From NCBI GenBank assembly GCA_029974925.1, contig JARKQH010000082.1, forward strand, positions 1 through 39,705: DNA of 39,705 bases, read 5' to 3'. The notes below the pieces were generated by a model. That model did not search any database, was not told the DNA's origin, and was given only the letters and a program-made list of their open reading frames with translations. This stretch comes from Verrucomicrobiota bacterium. GTDB taxonomy: Bacteria > Verrucomicrobiota > Verrucomicrobiia > Limisphaerales > UBA8199. Below are positions 14,398 through 23,146 of this stretch, piece after piece; the first letter of the stretch is position 1; each line of letters opens with the position of its first letter. The position numbers and the translations under genes are program-made.

Positions 14398-15822
14398 CTA
14401 AGGCTTTAATTTGCGTTCGAGGATTTGGCCGGCGAGGGCGGGGTTGGCCTTGCCTTTGCTGAGTTTCATGACCTGGCCCTTGAGGAAGTTGAGAGCGGCG
14501 GCTTTGCCGGCCTTGTAGTCGGCGACGGGGCCGGGGTTGGCGGCGATGGCCTGGTCGCAGAAGGCTTCAATGGCGGCGGTGTCGCTGACTTGGGCGAGGC
14601 CCTTCCTGTCCACGATGGCGGCGGGGGAATCGCCGGAGGCGAACATTTCGGCGAAGACCTCCTGGGCGATTTTGGTGCTGATTTTGCCGGAGTCCACGAG
14701 TTCAATGAGCTCGAGGATGGCAGTGGGGGGGAACTTGAGGTCGGGGAGGCCGGTTTGAGTTTCGGCCAGTTTGGCGCGGAGGTTGTTGATGACCCAGTTG
14801 GCGACCGCTTTGGGATTCCTGGCGTGGCGGGCGACGGATTCGAAGTAGTTGCCAAGGGGGACGTCCCAGACAAAAGTCTGGGCGTCGGCCGGGGGCAGTT
14901 GATAGTCGCGCATGAAGCGCTGTTTGCGGGCGAGGGGCAGCTCGACGACGCGCGAGGCGACCTCGGCCAGCCAGGCTTGGGAGGGCTCGAAGGGCATGAG
15001 GTCGGGCTCGGGGAAGTAGCGGTAATCATGGGCGTGTTCCTTGGAGCGCATTTCCTCGGTGACGCCGGCGAGGTCGTCCCAGCGGCGGGTGGATTGGTGG
15101 AGCCGTCCGCCGGCGCGGAGGACTTCGATCTGGCGGGGGATTTCGTATTCGAGGGCGCGGCGGACGCCACTGAAGCTGTTCATGTTTTTGATTTCGATTT
15201 TGGCGCCGAGCTGGGAGGAGCCCTTGGGCCGGACACTGACGTTGACGTCGCAGCGGACCATGCCTTTCTCCATGTCGCAATCGCTGACCCCGCCGTAAAC
15301 GAGGATGTCCTTGAGGGCGTTGAGGTATTCGTAGGCCATGTCGGCGCTGGTGATGTCCGGCTCGGAAACGATTTCGAGCAGGGGAACGCCGGCGCGGTTG
15401 AAGTCCACCCCGCTGCTGCGTTCGAAGTGGAAGCTTTTGCCGACGTCCTCCTCGAGGTGAGCGCGGGTGAGGCGGACGCGGGCGATGCGCCCTTGAAATT
15501 CGAAGTCCACGTAACCGCCGGAGGTGGAAGGCAGGTCATATTGCGTGACCTGGTAATTCTTGGGCATGTCGGGATAGAAATAGTTTTTGCGGTCGAACTT
15601 GGCGCGGGGGGCGATGGTGCAGTTTAGGAGCATGCCGGTGAGGGCGGTGAGGCGAAGGGCTTCTTCGTTGGCAACGGGCAGCACCCCGGGGAGGCCCAGG
15701 CACACGGGGCAAACGTTGGTGTTGGGCGGCGCGCCGAATTGGTTGGGGCAGCCGCACCACATCTTCGAGCGCGTTTTAAGCTGGACGTGCGTTTCGAGAC
15801 CGATGACCGCTTCGTATTCCAT
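14398..15822 (-). CDS. gatB: Asp-tRNA(Asn)/Glu-tRNA(Gln) amidotransferase subunit B
   Basis: 474 aa, the usual family length. It is the tRNA-binding and kinase-like subunit of GatCAB, which amidates misacylated Glu-tRNA(Gln) and/or Asp-tRNA(Asn) in the cytoplasm. Signature motifs are GLETHVQLKTRSKMWC at the start, the four-Cys zinc site (C23, C25, C38, C41), KNYFYPDMPKNYQVTQYD, GVPLLEIVSEPDI and DYRYFPEPDL. The C-terminal YqeY-like tail domain (about 330-474) ends GKANPALAGQILERKL. gatA and gatC are not in the window. It starts at ATG 15822, 42 bp after the S1/P1-like gene, and ends at a good terminator. It is a housekeeping gene marking the right edge of the decayed island. Confidence 0.97.
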   Translation of the reverse strand: MEYEAVIGLETHVQLKTRSKMWCGCPNQFGAPPNTNVCPVCLGLPGVLPVANEEALRLTALTGMLLNCTIAPRAKFDRKNYFYPDMPKNYQVTQYDLPSTSGGYVDFEFQGRIARVRLTRAHLEEDVGKSFHFERSSGVDFNRAGVPLLEIVSEPDITSADMAYEYLNALKDILVYGGVSDCDMEKGMVRCDVNVSVRPKGSSQLGAKIEIKNMNSFSGVRRALEYEIPRQIEVLRAGGRLHQSTRRWDDLAGVTEEMRSKEHAHDYRYFPEPDLMPFEPSQAWLAEVASRVVELPLARKQRFMRDYQLPPADAQTFVWDVPLGNYFESVARHARNPKAVANWVINNLRAKLAETQTGLPDLKFPPTAILELIELVDSGKISTKIAQEVFAEMFASGDSPAAIVDRKGLAQVSDTAAIEAFCDQAIAANPGPVADYKAGKAAALNFLKGQVMKLSKGKANPALAGQILERKLKP

Positions 15823-15864
15823 AAGGGGCAGGAGGGAGTGGGAGGCAGGCCGGGCGCTGAAGGG

Positions 15865-17097
15865 TTAGGGCGTTGGTGTGAAGGCCTCCGCGGTGTGAGC
15901 GACGGGGGACGGAAATGGGTCCGGGATTCCGACCGGTTGCGAGCCGGTGTCTGCCCTCGAACGCGCAGTGGGGCCGGGGCTGACACTCATGTCCACGCTC
16001 CGGGAGGCGGATGGTTGTTGCTGAGAGCCGGAATTGGGCAAAGGGGTTTGCGCCTGCTGCGGCCTGGCTTTGCGTTTGGCCAGCTCGCCCTTGAGGAATT
16101 TATCCGGCGGCGCCTGCTGCCAGGCGGAGAACCAAAGATCGCCCAGGAATTGGGCGGATTTGAGCAGTTGGTTCTCCAAAAAGGCCCTGCCTTCGAGCCC
16201 CTTGGGCCCGACCCCGGAGAACGCTCCGGCTTTTTCCATTTGATACAACGGCTCGACCTGCCGGTGCTGTTCCAACAGGAACGCCATGCAGGCGTGGAAG
16301 ATTTCCTCGGGCCGGGCGGTGCGTCCGTTCAGAGTGGCGAGTTGGGCGGGGCGGAGCGCGGAGCGGAGGCGGGGGAGGTCGGGGCCGCCGGTTTTTTCGA
16401 AATAGCCGGCGTCAATCCAGGCGTGGATGCCGCGGCTGGTGGAATAGCCGTTGGGATTGTCACCCACCCAGCCATGGTGATGGCGGGTCGTGTGCAGCGG
16501 CTGGCTGGCATCGCCTGCGAGGTGGCCCATGACGCCCATGATGTAGATGATGTTGGCCTGGGCGTTGGCGATTTCCTCCGGCGTCCCGCCGTCTTCCTCG
16601 AAGGCCTTGAGATAGGAAAAGGCGGACTTGAGCTTCCCGTAGTACTCGGTGAGGCCCCAAGGCAGCATGCCGACCAGTTGGCGGGTGTGGTCGGCGTCCT
16701 GGCTGGCATCGGGCGCGGGGAACCGCTCGGGGCTGGCCTTTCGCGTGATCGCCAGGTGGGCCACGAAATCGTAGCGAAACACCGGCAGGGACTCCGGCTT
16801 CAGCCCGTAAAGTTCCAGCTCCTCGACGTCGAGGTAATGGTCGGGGTTGTTAAGATGTTTGAGAGGCAGGTCGGGGGTGTTGCGCCAGCGGTCGGGCTCG
16901 CCGGAGAGGAAGGCGATCCGCTCGCCTGCGGCGGGCGTGCGGACGAACGCCGGGAAATTGGTGGGGAGGGAGGCAAGCGCCAGTTGGTTGACAACGCGGT
17001 GGACGGCGTAGTCCCACGCCAGGGCGTGGGTGGTGGCGAGCCACAGGCCCGTCAGGCCGGCGGCGACACTCGAGAGCGTTCTGTTTTGGTGCAGCAT
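15865..17097 (-). CDS. Secreted S1/P1-nuclease-like (zinc-dependent phospholipase C fold) protein
   Basis: 410 aa. The signal peptide (residues 1-27) ends THALA, leaving Trp28 as the mature N-terminus, as in S1/P1 nucleases where that Trp binds zinc. Other expected ligands are visible: His33, His87 in NNPDHYLDVE, His192/Asp196/His202 in GHLAGDASQPLHTTRHHHG, and His225/Asp229 in IHAWIDAG. This supports a trinuclear zinc enzyme acting on nucleic acids or phospholipids outside the cytoplasm. Residues from about 355 form a Pro/Ser/Gln-rich low-complexity tail with no visible fold, absent from typical S1/P1 nucleases. The start is ATG 17097 with no strong ribosome site. It lies upstream of gatB on the same strand; a functional link is not evident. 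Confidence 0.82.
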   Translation of the reverse strand: MLHQNRTLSSVAAGLTGLWLATTHALAWDYAVHRVVNQLALASLPTNFPAFVRTPAAGERIAFLSGEPDRWRNTPDLPLKHLNNPDHYLDVEELELYGLKPESLPVFRYDFVAHLAITRKASPERFPAPDASQDADHTRQLVGMLPWGLTEYYGKLKSAFSYLKAFEEDGGTPEEIANAQANIIYIMGVMGHLAGDASQPLHTTRHHHGWVGDNPNGYSTSRGIHAWIDAGYFEKTGGPDLPRLRSALRPAQLATLNGRTARPEEIFHACMAFLLEQHRQVEPLYQMEKAGAFSGVGPKGLEGRAFLENQLLKSAQFLGDLWFSAWQQAPPDKFLKGELAKRKARPQQAQTPLPNSGSQQQPSASRSVDMSVSPGPTARSRADTGSQPVGIPDPFPSPVAHTAEAFTPTP

Positions 17098-17199
17098 TTA
17101 AGGCGCCTAACATCTCCGGTTCGGGGGTGAAATGCAATCCCGGAGCAGGCTCAATCCGCGGGACGGAGGGCGGCCAGAGGGGTCCGCGCCGGGTGGGAA

Positions 17200-17967
17200 T
17201 CAGGGCGCGGGGGCGCGGAAGCCGTCGTAAAGCAGCTTGAGCGTCAGGAGCAACACGACCGAAACAAAGATGGGGCGGATAAACCGGGTGCCTTTGCGGA
17301 TGACCATGCGCGCTCCAGCCCGGGCGCCCAAGAGCTGTCCCACACCCATGGTCAGACCCGCGACGAACAGCACTTTGCCGCCCGCCAGGAACAGGGCCAA
17401 CGAACTGAGGTTGCTGGCGAAGTTCATGAATTTTGTATAGCCCGTTGCGCGGGTCAGGTTGAACCCGAGGCCGAGCACGAACGCCATCGTCCAGAACGTC
17501 CCCGTGCCCGGCCCGAAAAAGCCGTCGTAGAAGCCGATGCCCAGGCCAAAGAGCCAATCGAAGAGCCCGCGAGGCATGCGGGAATGACGGTCGGTCTCGC
17601 CCAGTTGCGGCCGGACCAGGAAATAGACGGCCACGCCGATGAGCAGCAGGGGAATCACGCGCCTGAGAAAGGCCGGGTCCATTTGCTGCACCGCCAACGC
17701 GCCCGCCGCGGCGCCGGCCAGCGACAGGAGGAACCCCCGGGCGCAGTCGCGCCAATCCACGGTTCCCGCCGCCGCGTAGTGCCAGGCGGCGCTGCCGGAG
17801 CCGAATGTGGCCTGAAGCTTGTTGGTGCCCAAAGCCTCCTGGGGCGGCAACCCGAAGCTCATCAGCACGGGCAGGGTGATCAAGCCGCCGCCCCCGGCAA
17901 TGGAGTCCACAAAGCCCGCGGCGAAAGCCGTCGCAAACAGGAGCGGCAGGTGCCAGAGTTCGATCAT
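17200..17967 (-). CDS. TSUP family (TauE/SafE) permease, YfcA-like
   Basis: 255-aa inner-membrane protein of the TSUP superfamily, thought to export sulfite or organosulfonates. It has about eight hydrophobic helices in two repeated halves. The paired family motifs are GFVDSIAGGGGLITLPVLMSFGLPP (first half, about 18-42, read in parts) with LGTNKLQATFGS, and GIGFYDGFFGPGTGTFWTM (second half) with TKFMNFASNLSSL. The length is normal and there is no added domain. The start is ATG 17967, 27 bp downstream of the GH9 gene on the same strand, so it may ride on that transcript. No sulfur-metabolism gene is adjacent, and the substrate is unassigned. Confidence 0.92.
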   Translation of the reverse strand: MIELWHLPLLFATAFAAGFVDSIAGGGGLITLPVLMSFGLPPQEALGTNKLQATFGSGSAAWHYAAAGTVDWRDCARGFLLSLAGAAAGALAVQQMDPAFLRRVIPLLLIGVAVYFLVRPQLGETDRHSRMPRGLFDWLFGLGIGFYDGFFGPGTGTFWTMAFVLGLGFNLTRATGYTKFMNFASNLSSLALFLAGGKVLFVAGLTMGVGQLLGARAGARMVIRKGTRFIRPIFVSVVLLLTLKLLYDGFRAPAP

Positions 17968-17994
17968 CCGTTGCCGGAAAAAGCCCGCTCCGAA

Positions 17995-19839
17995 TCAGCG
18001 CGCGTTGGCGCAGAGGACGCCAAGGAGAATGGCCGAGGCGGTGCCATCCATGGTGGGCTCATTGCTCGAATAATCCTGGACGTCGTCATGGTAAACCGCG
18101 GGTCCTTGGAAGGCGGCCAGCGGGTCGGGTTCGGTGATGCTGACGCCGCGGAGGGACTTGAAAATGCGCTCGTAAACCGGCCCGTCCACCAAGCCGCCGC
18201 GAATGGGGCGGCCGGTGATTTCCATGGTCATCAGATGCGGGCTTTTGGGGGAGACGGTTCCAATTCCCGTGAACATGGTGTAGCCCCAGGGGTTGCGGCC
18301 CAGAAGCCAGTCCCGTTGCCGGTCGGCAAAATCCCGGTAGCGCTTGTCCCCCGTCATCAGTTCGTAGAGGAGGCACTGGGTGGCGAGGGCGACGGTGAGA
18401 TTGTTCGAGCACCAGATGAAGGGCACGCCCACCCGGTAAGGGTTTTTCCGCCCGGCCTCGAGGCACTTCTCGATCCCTTCCCGATAATAGCCGGCCAGGA
18501 GGGCTTTGAACCGGTGGTCCACGAGGTCGTACAGGCGGAAATGGCCGATATTCATAAACGGGTAGTATTGGTAATGTTTGGTCTGCTCCTGTCCCATCCA
18601 GCCTTCGGCCCCCGCGAGCCGGGCGTAGTGTTTGGCTTCGGCAAGATAACGTTTTTCTCGGGTGGCGCGGTAGAGCTCGGCGGCGCCCCATTCCATGTCG
18701 TCGGCCCAGGTGGTTTCTTCGTAGCGATAGGGGGCTCTGTAAGAATTGCCCTGCTGCACGCCCTCCTTGGCGCGGCCCAGTTCGTAAACCTCCCTCCCCG
18801 CCTGGAGACACCGTTCGGCGAAAGGGCGGTGGCGGGGGTCGTCCTTCCAGATTTGGTAAGCGAGGGCCATGGCGGCGGCATAGCGGCCAGCCAGGTTGGC
18901 GAGGCCTGTCGAATCGCTCTGATATTGTTGGAGACCCTGGGGTTTTCCGTCGGCAAAATAAACCACGCGATAGCTGCCCTGGCCCCAGCCGTAATCCACG
19001 ATTTCATGCTGCGGGAGGCGGCGGCCGATGTGATCGCGGTCGTCGGCCACCTGGTGGTAAAGCTGGTTGGGGGCGGGGTGGAGCTTCAACATCCACTCCA
19101 GACCCCACCGTGCTTCGTCCAGGAGGTCGGGAATTCCGTTGGTGCCGGCCTGGCCCAGGTCGTTGACCTGGTCATCGGTATGAGGCGGTCCCCGGCGCGC
19201 CCCCTTGGCCACGCGCGGTTTGGGGCCCAGTTCGTAGGCCAGCAACATCTGCGCGGTGGCGTTTCCCGAGGTTAACAGATACTTCAACAGGTCGGCGGCG
19301 TCGTGCCAGCCGCCCCGGGCATCGAGATACGTGCCGTTGGTGAGCGGCCCAAACGCCGTGCGGCCGTCGTAGGGGTGACAGACCGCCTCGAGCCAGGGAT
19401 TGTAGCCGCAGCGCTGCTGCCGCATGAACTCGAGCAGTTGCGCGGGCAGCTCAAGATAAGGGCTGGTGCCGATGTGAATCGCCAGCGAGCGGGCGTTTCC
19501 CAGCTTCAAGACGTAGCGTCCCGGCGTGCGCACGGCCGAGAAATCCAGCTCGGCGTGGTGCTCGAATAGGCCCCAGGTCGCGTCCTGGATTGGCCGGGGT
19601 TTGCCCAGATGGAAAACCAGACCTTCGTTCCGTTCGGCCACCAGGCGGAACTCCGCAGGCAGCGGCTCGTGTGAAAAGGCCAGCGCGACTTTGGCCTCAT
19701 TGACATGGTATCCGAGCTGATTGGCGCGAATGAAGATGTCGGCGGCGGCCGCCGACGCGGCAAGCAGTCCGGAGACCAAGCCAAGGCAAAACAGGCGCAA
19801 GCAAGCGCCGAGGGTTATTTGAGTTTTCACAGGTTTCAT
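17995..19839 (-). CDS. Glycoside hydrolase family 9 (endoglucanase-type), secreted
   Basis: 614 aa, exported (hydrophobic segment 8-33 ending SAAAA). An N-terminal Ig-like CelD_N domain (about 34-125; IRANQLGYHVNEAKVALAF) precedes an (alpha/alpha)6 barrel. Catalytic elements are GGWHDAADLLKY, with Asp180 and Asp183 as nucleophile-water-activating pair, and the acid Glu594 in QDYSSNEPTMDG; LGRNPWGYTMFTGIG is also typical. GH9 enzymes hydrolyse beta-1,4 or mixed-linkage glucans, and some act on chitosan-type sugars. The start ATG 19839 overlaps the stop of the upstream deacetylase gene by ATGA, so translation is coupled and the two probably act together on one polysaccharide. No carbohydrate-binding module or dockerin is seen. 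Confidence 0.93.
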   Translation of the reverse strand: MKPVKTQITLGACLRLFCLGLVSGLLAASAAAADIFIRANQLGYHVNEAKVALAFSHEPLPAEFRLVAERNEGLVFHLGKPRPIQDATWGLFEHHAELDFSAVRTPGRYVLKLGNARSLAIHIGTSPYLELPAQLLEFMRQQRCGYNPWLEAVCHPYDGRTAFGPLTNGTYLDARGGWHDAADLLKYLLTSGNATAQMLLAYELGPKPRVAKGARRGPPHTDDQVNDLGQAGTNGIPDLLDEARWGLEWMLKLHPAPNQLYHQVADDRDHIGRRLPQHEIVDYGWGQGSYRVVYFADGKPQGLQQYQSDSTGLANLAGRYAAAMALAYQIWKDDPRHRPFAERCLQAGREVYELGRAKEGVQQGNSYRAPYRYEETTWADDMEWGAAELYRATREKRYLAEAKHYARLAGAEGWMGQEQTKHYQYYPFMNIGHFRLYDLVDHRFKALLAGYYREGIEKCLEAGRKNPYRVGVPFIWCSNNLTVALATQCLLYELMTGDKRYRDFADRQRDWLLGRNPWGYTMFTGIGTVSPKSPHLMTMEITGRPIRGGLVDGPVYERIFKSLRGVSITEPDPLAAFQGPAVYHDDVQDYSSNEPTMDGTASAILLGVLCANAR

Positions 19840-21821
19840 TTGGTTTGTGCGGCCATCGAGCCGCCAGTGTGGTCCGAATCGAGCAATTCGTCCACCCGAA
19901 CGAACTCGTAACCTTTGGCTGCCAGGACGTCCAGCAGGCCGCCAAACCGCGTGTGGAACTTGTCCTGCCGGCCGGGGCCGGCCCCGAGGTGGAGCAGCAA
20001 AATGAATCCATTCAGACCGTTGGGGTCCTGGCGTTCCCGGGCGAGGATGCTGTCGTAGATGACAGACGACGGCACGAAATTGCGGTCAGCCTCGCCGGTG
20101 TAATCGGCGTTGGAGCGGGTGCCCGGAGTGAAGTTGATCAGCGTCATTCCCAGTTCCCGGGTCCAGAGGGCGATTTCCTCGTTGTAATGCTCGAACGGCG
20201 GGAGAAAGAAGCGGGCCGCCTGGGGGCCGGCCGGCAGCGGGGGGATGGGTTGGGGCGCGTCGCTTTCGGTGGTGGCAGGAGAAGGCGGCGCCCCGTAGCG
20301 GCGCGCAAACAAGCCCGCGGCTTCATCAGACTTGAAGTAGTGGAGCTGGATTTTGGCCTGGTTTTCTTGGAGGTCGGCGAGGAATTGAGGGCGGGTCACC
20401 AGGAGGTTTGGGGGATGGTCCCAGGAGCAATAGAGCAGATGTTTATCGGAATGGGGCCCGAGAAAGTGGCCGGCCTTGATGAGGCGTTGGACCAGGGCGG
20501 CGTGGTTGGAGTGGCTGAGAAAATCGCCGGTGAGAAAAAACGAAGCGCGCGCCTGATGTTTTTCGAGGGCGTCCAGGATTGCGGGGCCGCCCTCCGCATA
20601 TTCGTGGCCCGTAAAGACCAGGGCGATGCGCCGGCGGTCGGTCGGGCCGCGGAGGATGGCGCCCTGGCGGGATTCAAACGGGAGTTGGGCAATGAGGGTT
20701 TCCGCTGTATGGCGCACCGGACCTTCGGTTTCCCGGGCGGCGAAGGCGAGGCCGGGCAAGCCCTCGACGCCATAGCCTGCAAGATTGGTCAGGACCAACA
20801 GTTGGTCGGAGGGGCTCAAACGCGGGATCAGTCGGGCGAGGGAGGGGACGGCGCGGCAGCTTTCCTTGGATTGATAAATGACCGATGCCATCAGCCCCGC
20901 GCGCAGGTTGTAAAGGCAGGTCAGGCGGCGGAAGCCCGACGCCTCAGGCGGGTCGGGCGGCGAGCGGACCGCTTGTTGAAACGTGTCATCCAGAGCCGCG
21001 AGGATGGCAATGCGGGCCTGGCGTTGCGCGTTGGTCAGGCCATGAACCAGGACGGGGAGGCCGTTGGACCCCAGCAACGCCAGCGCCGCGGCAGCCTGCA
21101 TGCATTGGTTGGAGTCGGTCAGCCGCTCGCGCAGCAAAGGAACGAGCCGGGTCGGCTCGGGATCAATTCGGGCCAGGACCTCGAGGGCAAGGCCGGACGC
21201 GGGGCCGGGTTCGCGGGTGATTGCCTCGACGGCGGGGACTGCCGGGCTGGCGGATGGACCCAGCTCGGCCAGGGAGAACAGGGACAGGGTTCGCACCGAG
21301 GAGCTGGCATTGGTCAGGCCTTGAATGAAACAGTCAAGAGCCACAGGCCCCATGGCGTCCAGACAGGGGGCAACCAAGGGGCAGGTGGGCTCCTGATGAT
21401 ACAGGAGCGTCAACCGGGGCAGGGCCGGGGCCGCATTGGTGCCCAGGATGCGAAGGGCTTCGGCGGCCAGCTCGGGCCAGGGCGGCTGGCGTCGCAACGG
21501 GATTCTCACCCAATCCTGCTTGCCGTTGACCCAATCAATTCCCATCCGGAGCCAGGAATCCCCCGGGGCCCGGCTGACCAGTTGCAGCAGCCTGGGCAGC
21601 GCGTTGGTCCCCATGGCGGTGAGGGCGTTGGACACCGCGGCACGGCTCCTTTCCGGCGGCGTTTCCTCCTCGCCCGGCGGAACGGAGTCGAGCATCGCCA
21701 GCCAACGCGACAGTCGCTTGCCTTGGTAAACCGGTTCCCGCGTTTGCCACGACCAGAGGCCCCAGCCGGCCAGGATCAGCATCGCGCCGGCGAGAAGATA
21801 AGCTCGGCGGCGGTGTTTCAT
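19836..21821 (-). CDS. HEAT-repeat protein with divergent polysaccharide-deacetylase (NodB-like) domain
   Basis: 661 aa. One N-terminal membrane helix (about 8-24) anchors it. Residues about 60-390 are HEAT-like alpha repeats (ALTAMGTNALPRLLQLV, ALRILGTNAAPALPRL, LFSLAELGPSASPAVPAV). Residues about 397-655 are a NodB-like barrel: RRIALVFTGHEYAEGG stands where canonical enzymes have TFDDG, FLGPHSDKH keeps the H-S-x-x-H metal motif (His457, His461), FFLPPFEHYN replaces the RxPY motif, and FILLLHLGAG the LLH motif with His611. The catalytic Asp pair is thus replaced by Thr-Gly-His-Glu, so the chemistry may differ or His/Glu may substitute. Coupled to GH9 by a 4-nt overlap. Divergent from the operon at 21901. 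Confidence 0.85.
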   Translation of the reverse strand: MKHRRRAYLLAGAMLILAGWGLWSWQTREPVYQGKRLSRWLAMLDSVPPGEEETPPERSRAAVSNALTAMGTNALPRLLQLVSRAPGDSWLRMGIDWVNGKQDWVRIPLRRQPPWPELAAEALRILGTNAAPALPRLTLLYHQEPTCPLVAPCLDAMGPVALDCFIQGLTNASSSVRTLSLFSLAELGPSASPAVPAVEAITREPGPASGLALEVLARIDPEPTRLVPLLRERLTDSNQCMQAAAALALLGSNGLPVLVHGLTNAQRQARIAILAALDDTFQQAVRSPPDPPEASGFRRLTCLYNLRAGLMASVIYQSKESCRAVPSLARLIPRLSPSDQLLVLTNLAGYGVEGLPGLAFAARETEGPVRHTAETLIAQLPFESRQGAILRGPTDRRRIALVFTGHEYAEGGPAILDALEKHQARASFFLTGDFLSHSNHAALVQRLIKAGHFLGPHSDKHLLYCSWDHPPNLLVTRPQFLADLQENQAKIQLHYFKSDEAAGLFARRYGAPPSPATTESDAPQPIPPLPAGPQAARFFLPPFEHYNEEIALWTRELGMTLINFTPGTRSNADYTGEADRNFVPSSVIYDSILARERQDPNGLNGFILLLHLGAGPGRQDKFHTRFGGLLDVLAAKGYEFVRVDELLDSDHTGGSMAAQTK

Positions 21822-21900
21822 CGGTTCAAGATTTTCCGGGTTTGCGTCCGAGGGGCGAGCAAAATCTTGTCATAAGAGGAACGTTGCATAAATTTGTGGC

Positions 21901-22530
21901 ATGGTCATTCCACGATGGCGGCCGGTGGTCTTATCCCTGCTGGCGATCCTGCTGGTCTGGGTCGTCGCCACGGTGGGCTATACCCTGGCGCGGAACACGC
22001 GGATGACCGCCGAGAAGGTGAAGGCGTATGTGGAATCGGTGGATTTGAGCAAGCTGCCGCCGGACCAGCGGGCGAAGGCGATTCGGGGGCTGGCGGACAA
22101 ACTCAATGCCTTGCCTTTGGAGGAGCGGCGGCGGGCGCGTTTCGAGCGGGCGGCGTGGGACTGGTTTGGAAAGATGACCGAGGAGGAGAAGACCGAATTT
22201 GTCGAGATGACGATGCCCACGGGCTTCAAGCAGATGTTGACGGCCTTCGAGCAACTGCCGGAGGACAAGCGCAAGCGCGCGATAGACGATTCGCTGCGGC
22301 GCCTGCGGGAGGCCCAGAGCCGGCTTCAGGCCGGCGCCGCGTTGCTGGACCCCCGGCTGGGGACGAACCCGCCGCCGCCGATCAGCCCCGAGCTGGAGGC
22401 CCGCATCCGGACGATCGGGCTGAAGGCCTTTTACAGTCAGAGTTCGGCGCAGACCAAAGCCGAACTGGCGCCCGTGCTGGAGGAGCTCCAGCGCGTCATG
22501 GAGAGCGGGCGGCCGTTCCGCGGGCGCTAG
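21901..22530 (+). CDS. Membrane-anchored protein of unknown function
   Basis: 209 aa with a single N-terminal helix ([22 protein letters not shown], read in parts, about residues 9-30) and a long charged helical domain outside or inside the membrane. The helical part repeats a short theme, LP-x-[DE]-[QED]-[RK]: LPPDQRAKA (52-60), LPLEERRRA (71-79) and LPEDKRKRA (119-127), each starting an amphipathic helix. It also has [12 protein letters not shown]. The C-terminus is Pro-rich. I do not recognise a characterised family. It is the first gene of a tight operon with a prepilin-like protein (22-bp gap), an ABC ATPase and an ABC permease, so a periplasmic accessory to that transporter is a reasonable inference. 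The start is ATG 21901 with no clear ribosome site. Confidence 0.75.
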   Translation: MVIPRWRPVVLSLLAILLVWVVATVGYTLARNTRMTAEKVKAYVESVDLSKLPPDQRAKAIRGLADKLNALPLEERRRARFERAAWDWFGKMTEEEKTEFVEMTMPTGFKQMLTAFEQLPEDKRKRAIDDSLRRLREAQSRLQAGAALLDPRLGTNPPPPISPELEARIRTIGLKAFYSQSSAQTKAELAPVLEELQRVMESGRPFRGR

Positions 22531-22552
22531 TCATGGCGGCTGCCCTGGCGAT

Positions 22553-23146
22553 ATGAAACGGCGCGCGCCCTGCTTTGATTCGCTTCCGCGGCTGGCGGGT
22601 GTGTCCCGCTGGCGGCGGGCGTTCACCTTGATTGAGCTGCTGGTGGTGATTTCGATTCTGGCGGTCCTGATGGCCCTGCTGTTGCCGGCCCTGGCCCGGG
22701 CCAAGGAAGCGGGCCGGGCCACGGCTTGTTTGAGCAACCTCCGCCAGGCCGGCGTGGCCATTCAGCTTTATGTGCAGGACAACAACAACCGCCTTCCATT
22801 CATGCGGGACCGGTCCCTGACCTCGAGCAACGACCTGCCGGGGCCGGACGTGGTGCTGTCGAACTATCTGGGAAACGTGCGGGTGCTGCGCTGCCCGTCG
22901 GACAACAAGCAGCTTTTTGAAACCACGGGGTCCAGCTACTCCTGGAACAGCCTGCTCAACGGCCAGAACGCGGATCAGTTGCGGGTGATGAGCCTGGAGT
23001 TTCGGCCGCACCAGGTGCCTTTGATGTTTGACAAGGAGTCGTTTCATGTGGCGCGGGGGGAGGGGAAGGGGCAGAATTTCCTTTACGCCGACGGCCACAT
23101 CCGAAACCTGCTGGTCATCGAGGGAACCCTCCGCCGCGCCCCGTGA
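22553..23146 (+). CDS. Prepilin-like protein with N-terminal methylation motif and C-terminal H-X-DG-type domain
   Basis: 197 aa. A 23-residue leader precedes [19 protein letters not shown], a type IV prepilin/pseudopilin signal with Glu28 at mature position 5. The residue before the cleavage site is Ala rather than the preferred Gly. A helix runs to about residue 60 ([22 protein letters not shown], read in parts), then a beta-rich head with [27 protein letters not shown] and the terminal [10 protein letters not shown], typical of the large PVC-group H-X-DG family. These are processed by a prepilin peptidase and placed at the membrane, but most have no known function. The gene ends in GTGA, overlapping the start of the ABC ATPase gene, so the two are translationally coupled. 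No pilus-assembly gene is in the window. Confidence 0.9.
   Translation: MKRRAPCFDSLPRLAGVSRWRRAFTLIELLVVISILAVLMALLLPALARAKEAGRATACLSNLRQAGVAIQLYVQDNNNRLPFMRDRSLTSSNDLPGPDVVLSNYLGNVRVLRCPSDNKQLFETTGSSYSWNSLLNGQNADQLRVMSLEFRPHQVPLMFDKESFHVARGEGKGQNFLYADGHIRNLLVIEGTLRRAP

Noticed and set aside
19845-21875. 676-codon plus-strand frame opposite the HEAT/NodB-like gene
   Set aside because: Antisense shadow; the minus-strand protein has the conserved metal motif and HEAT repeats.
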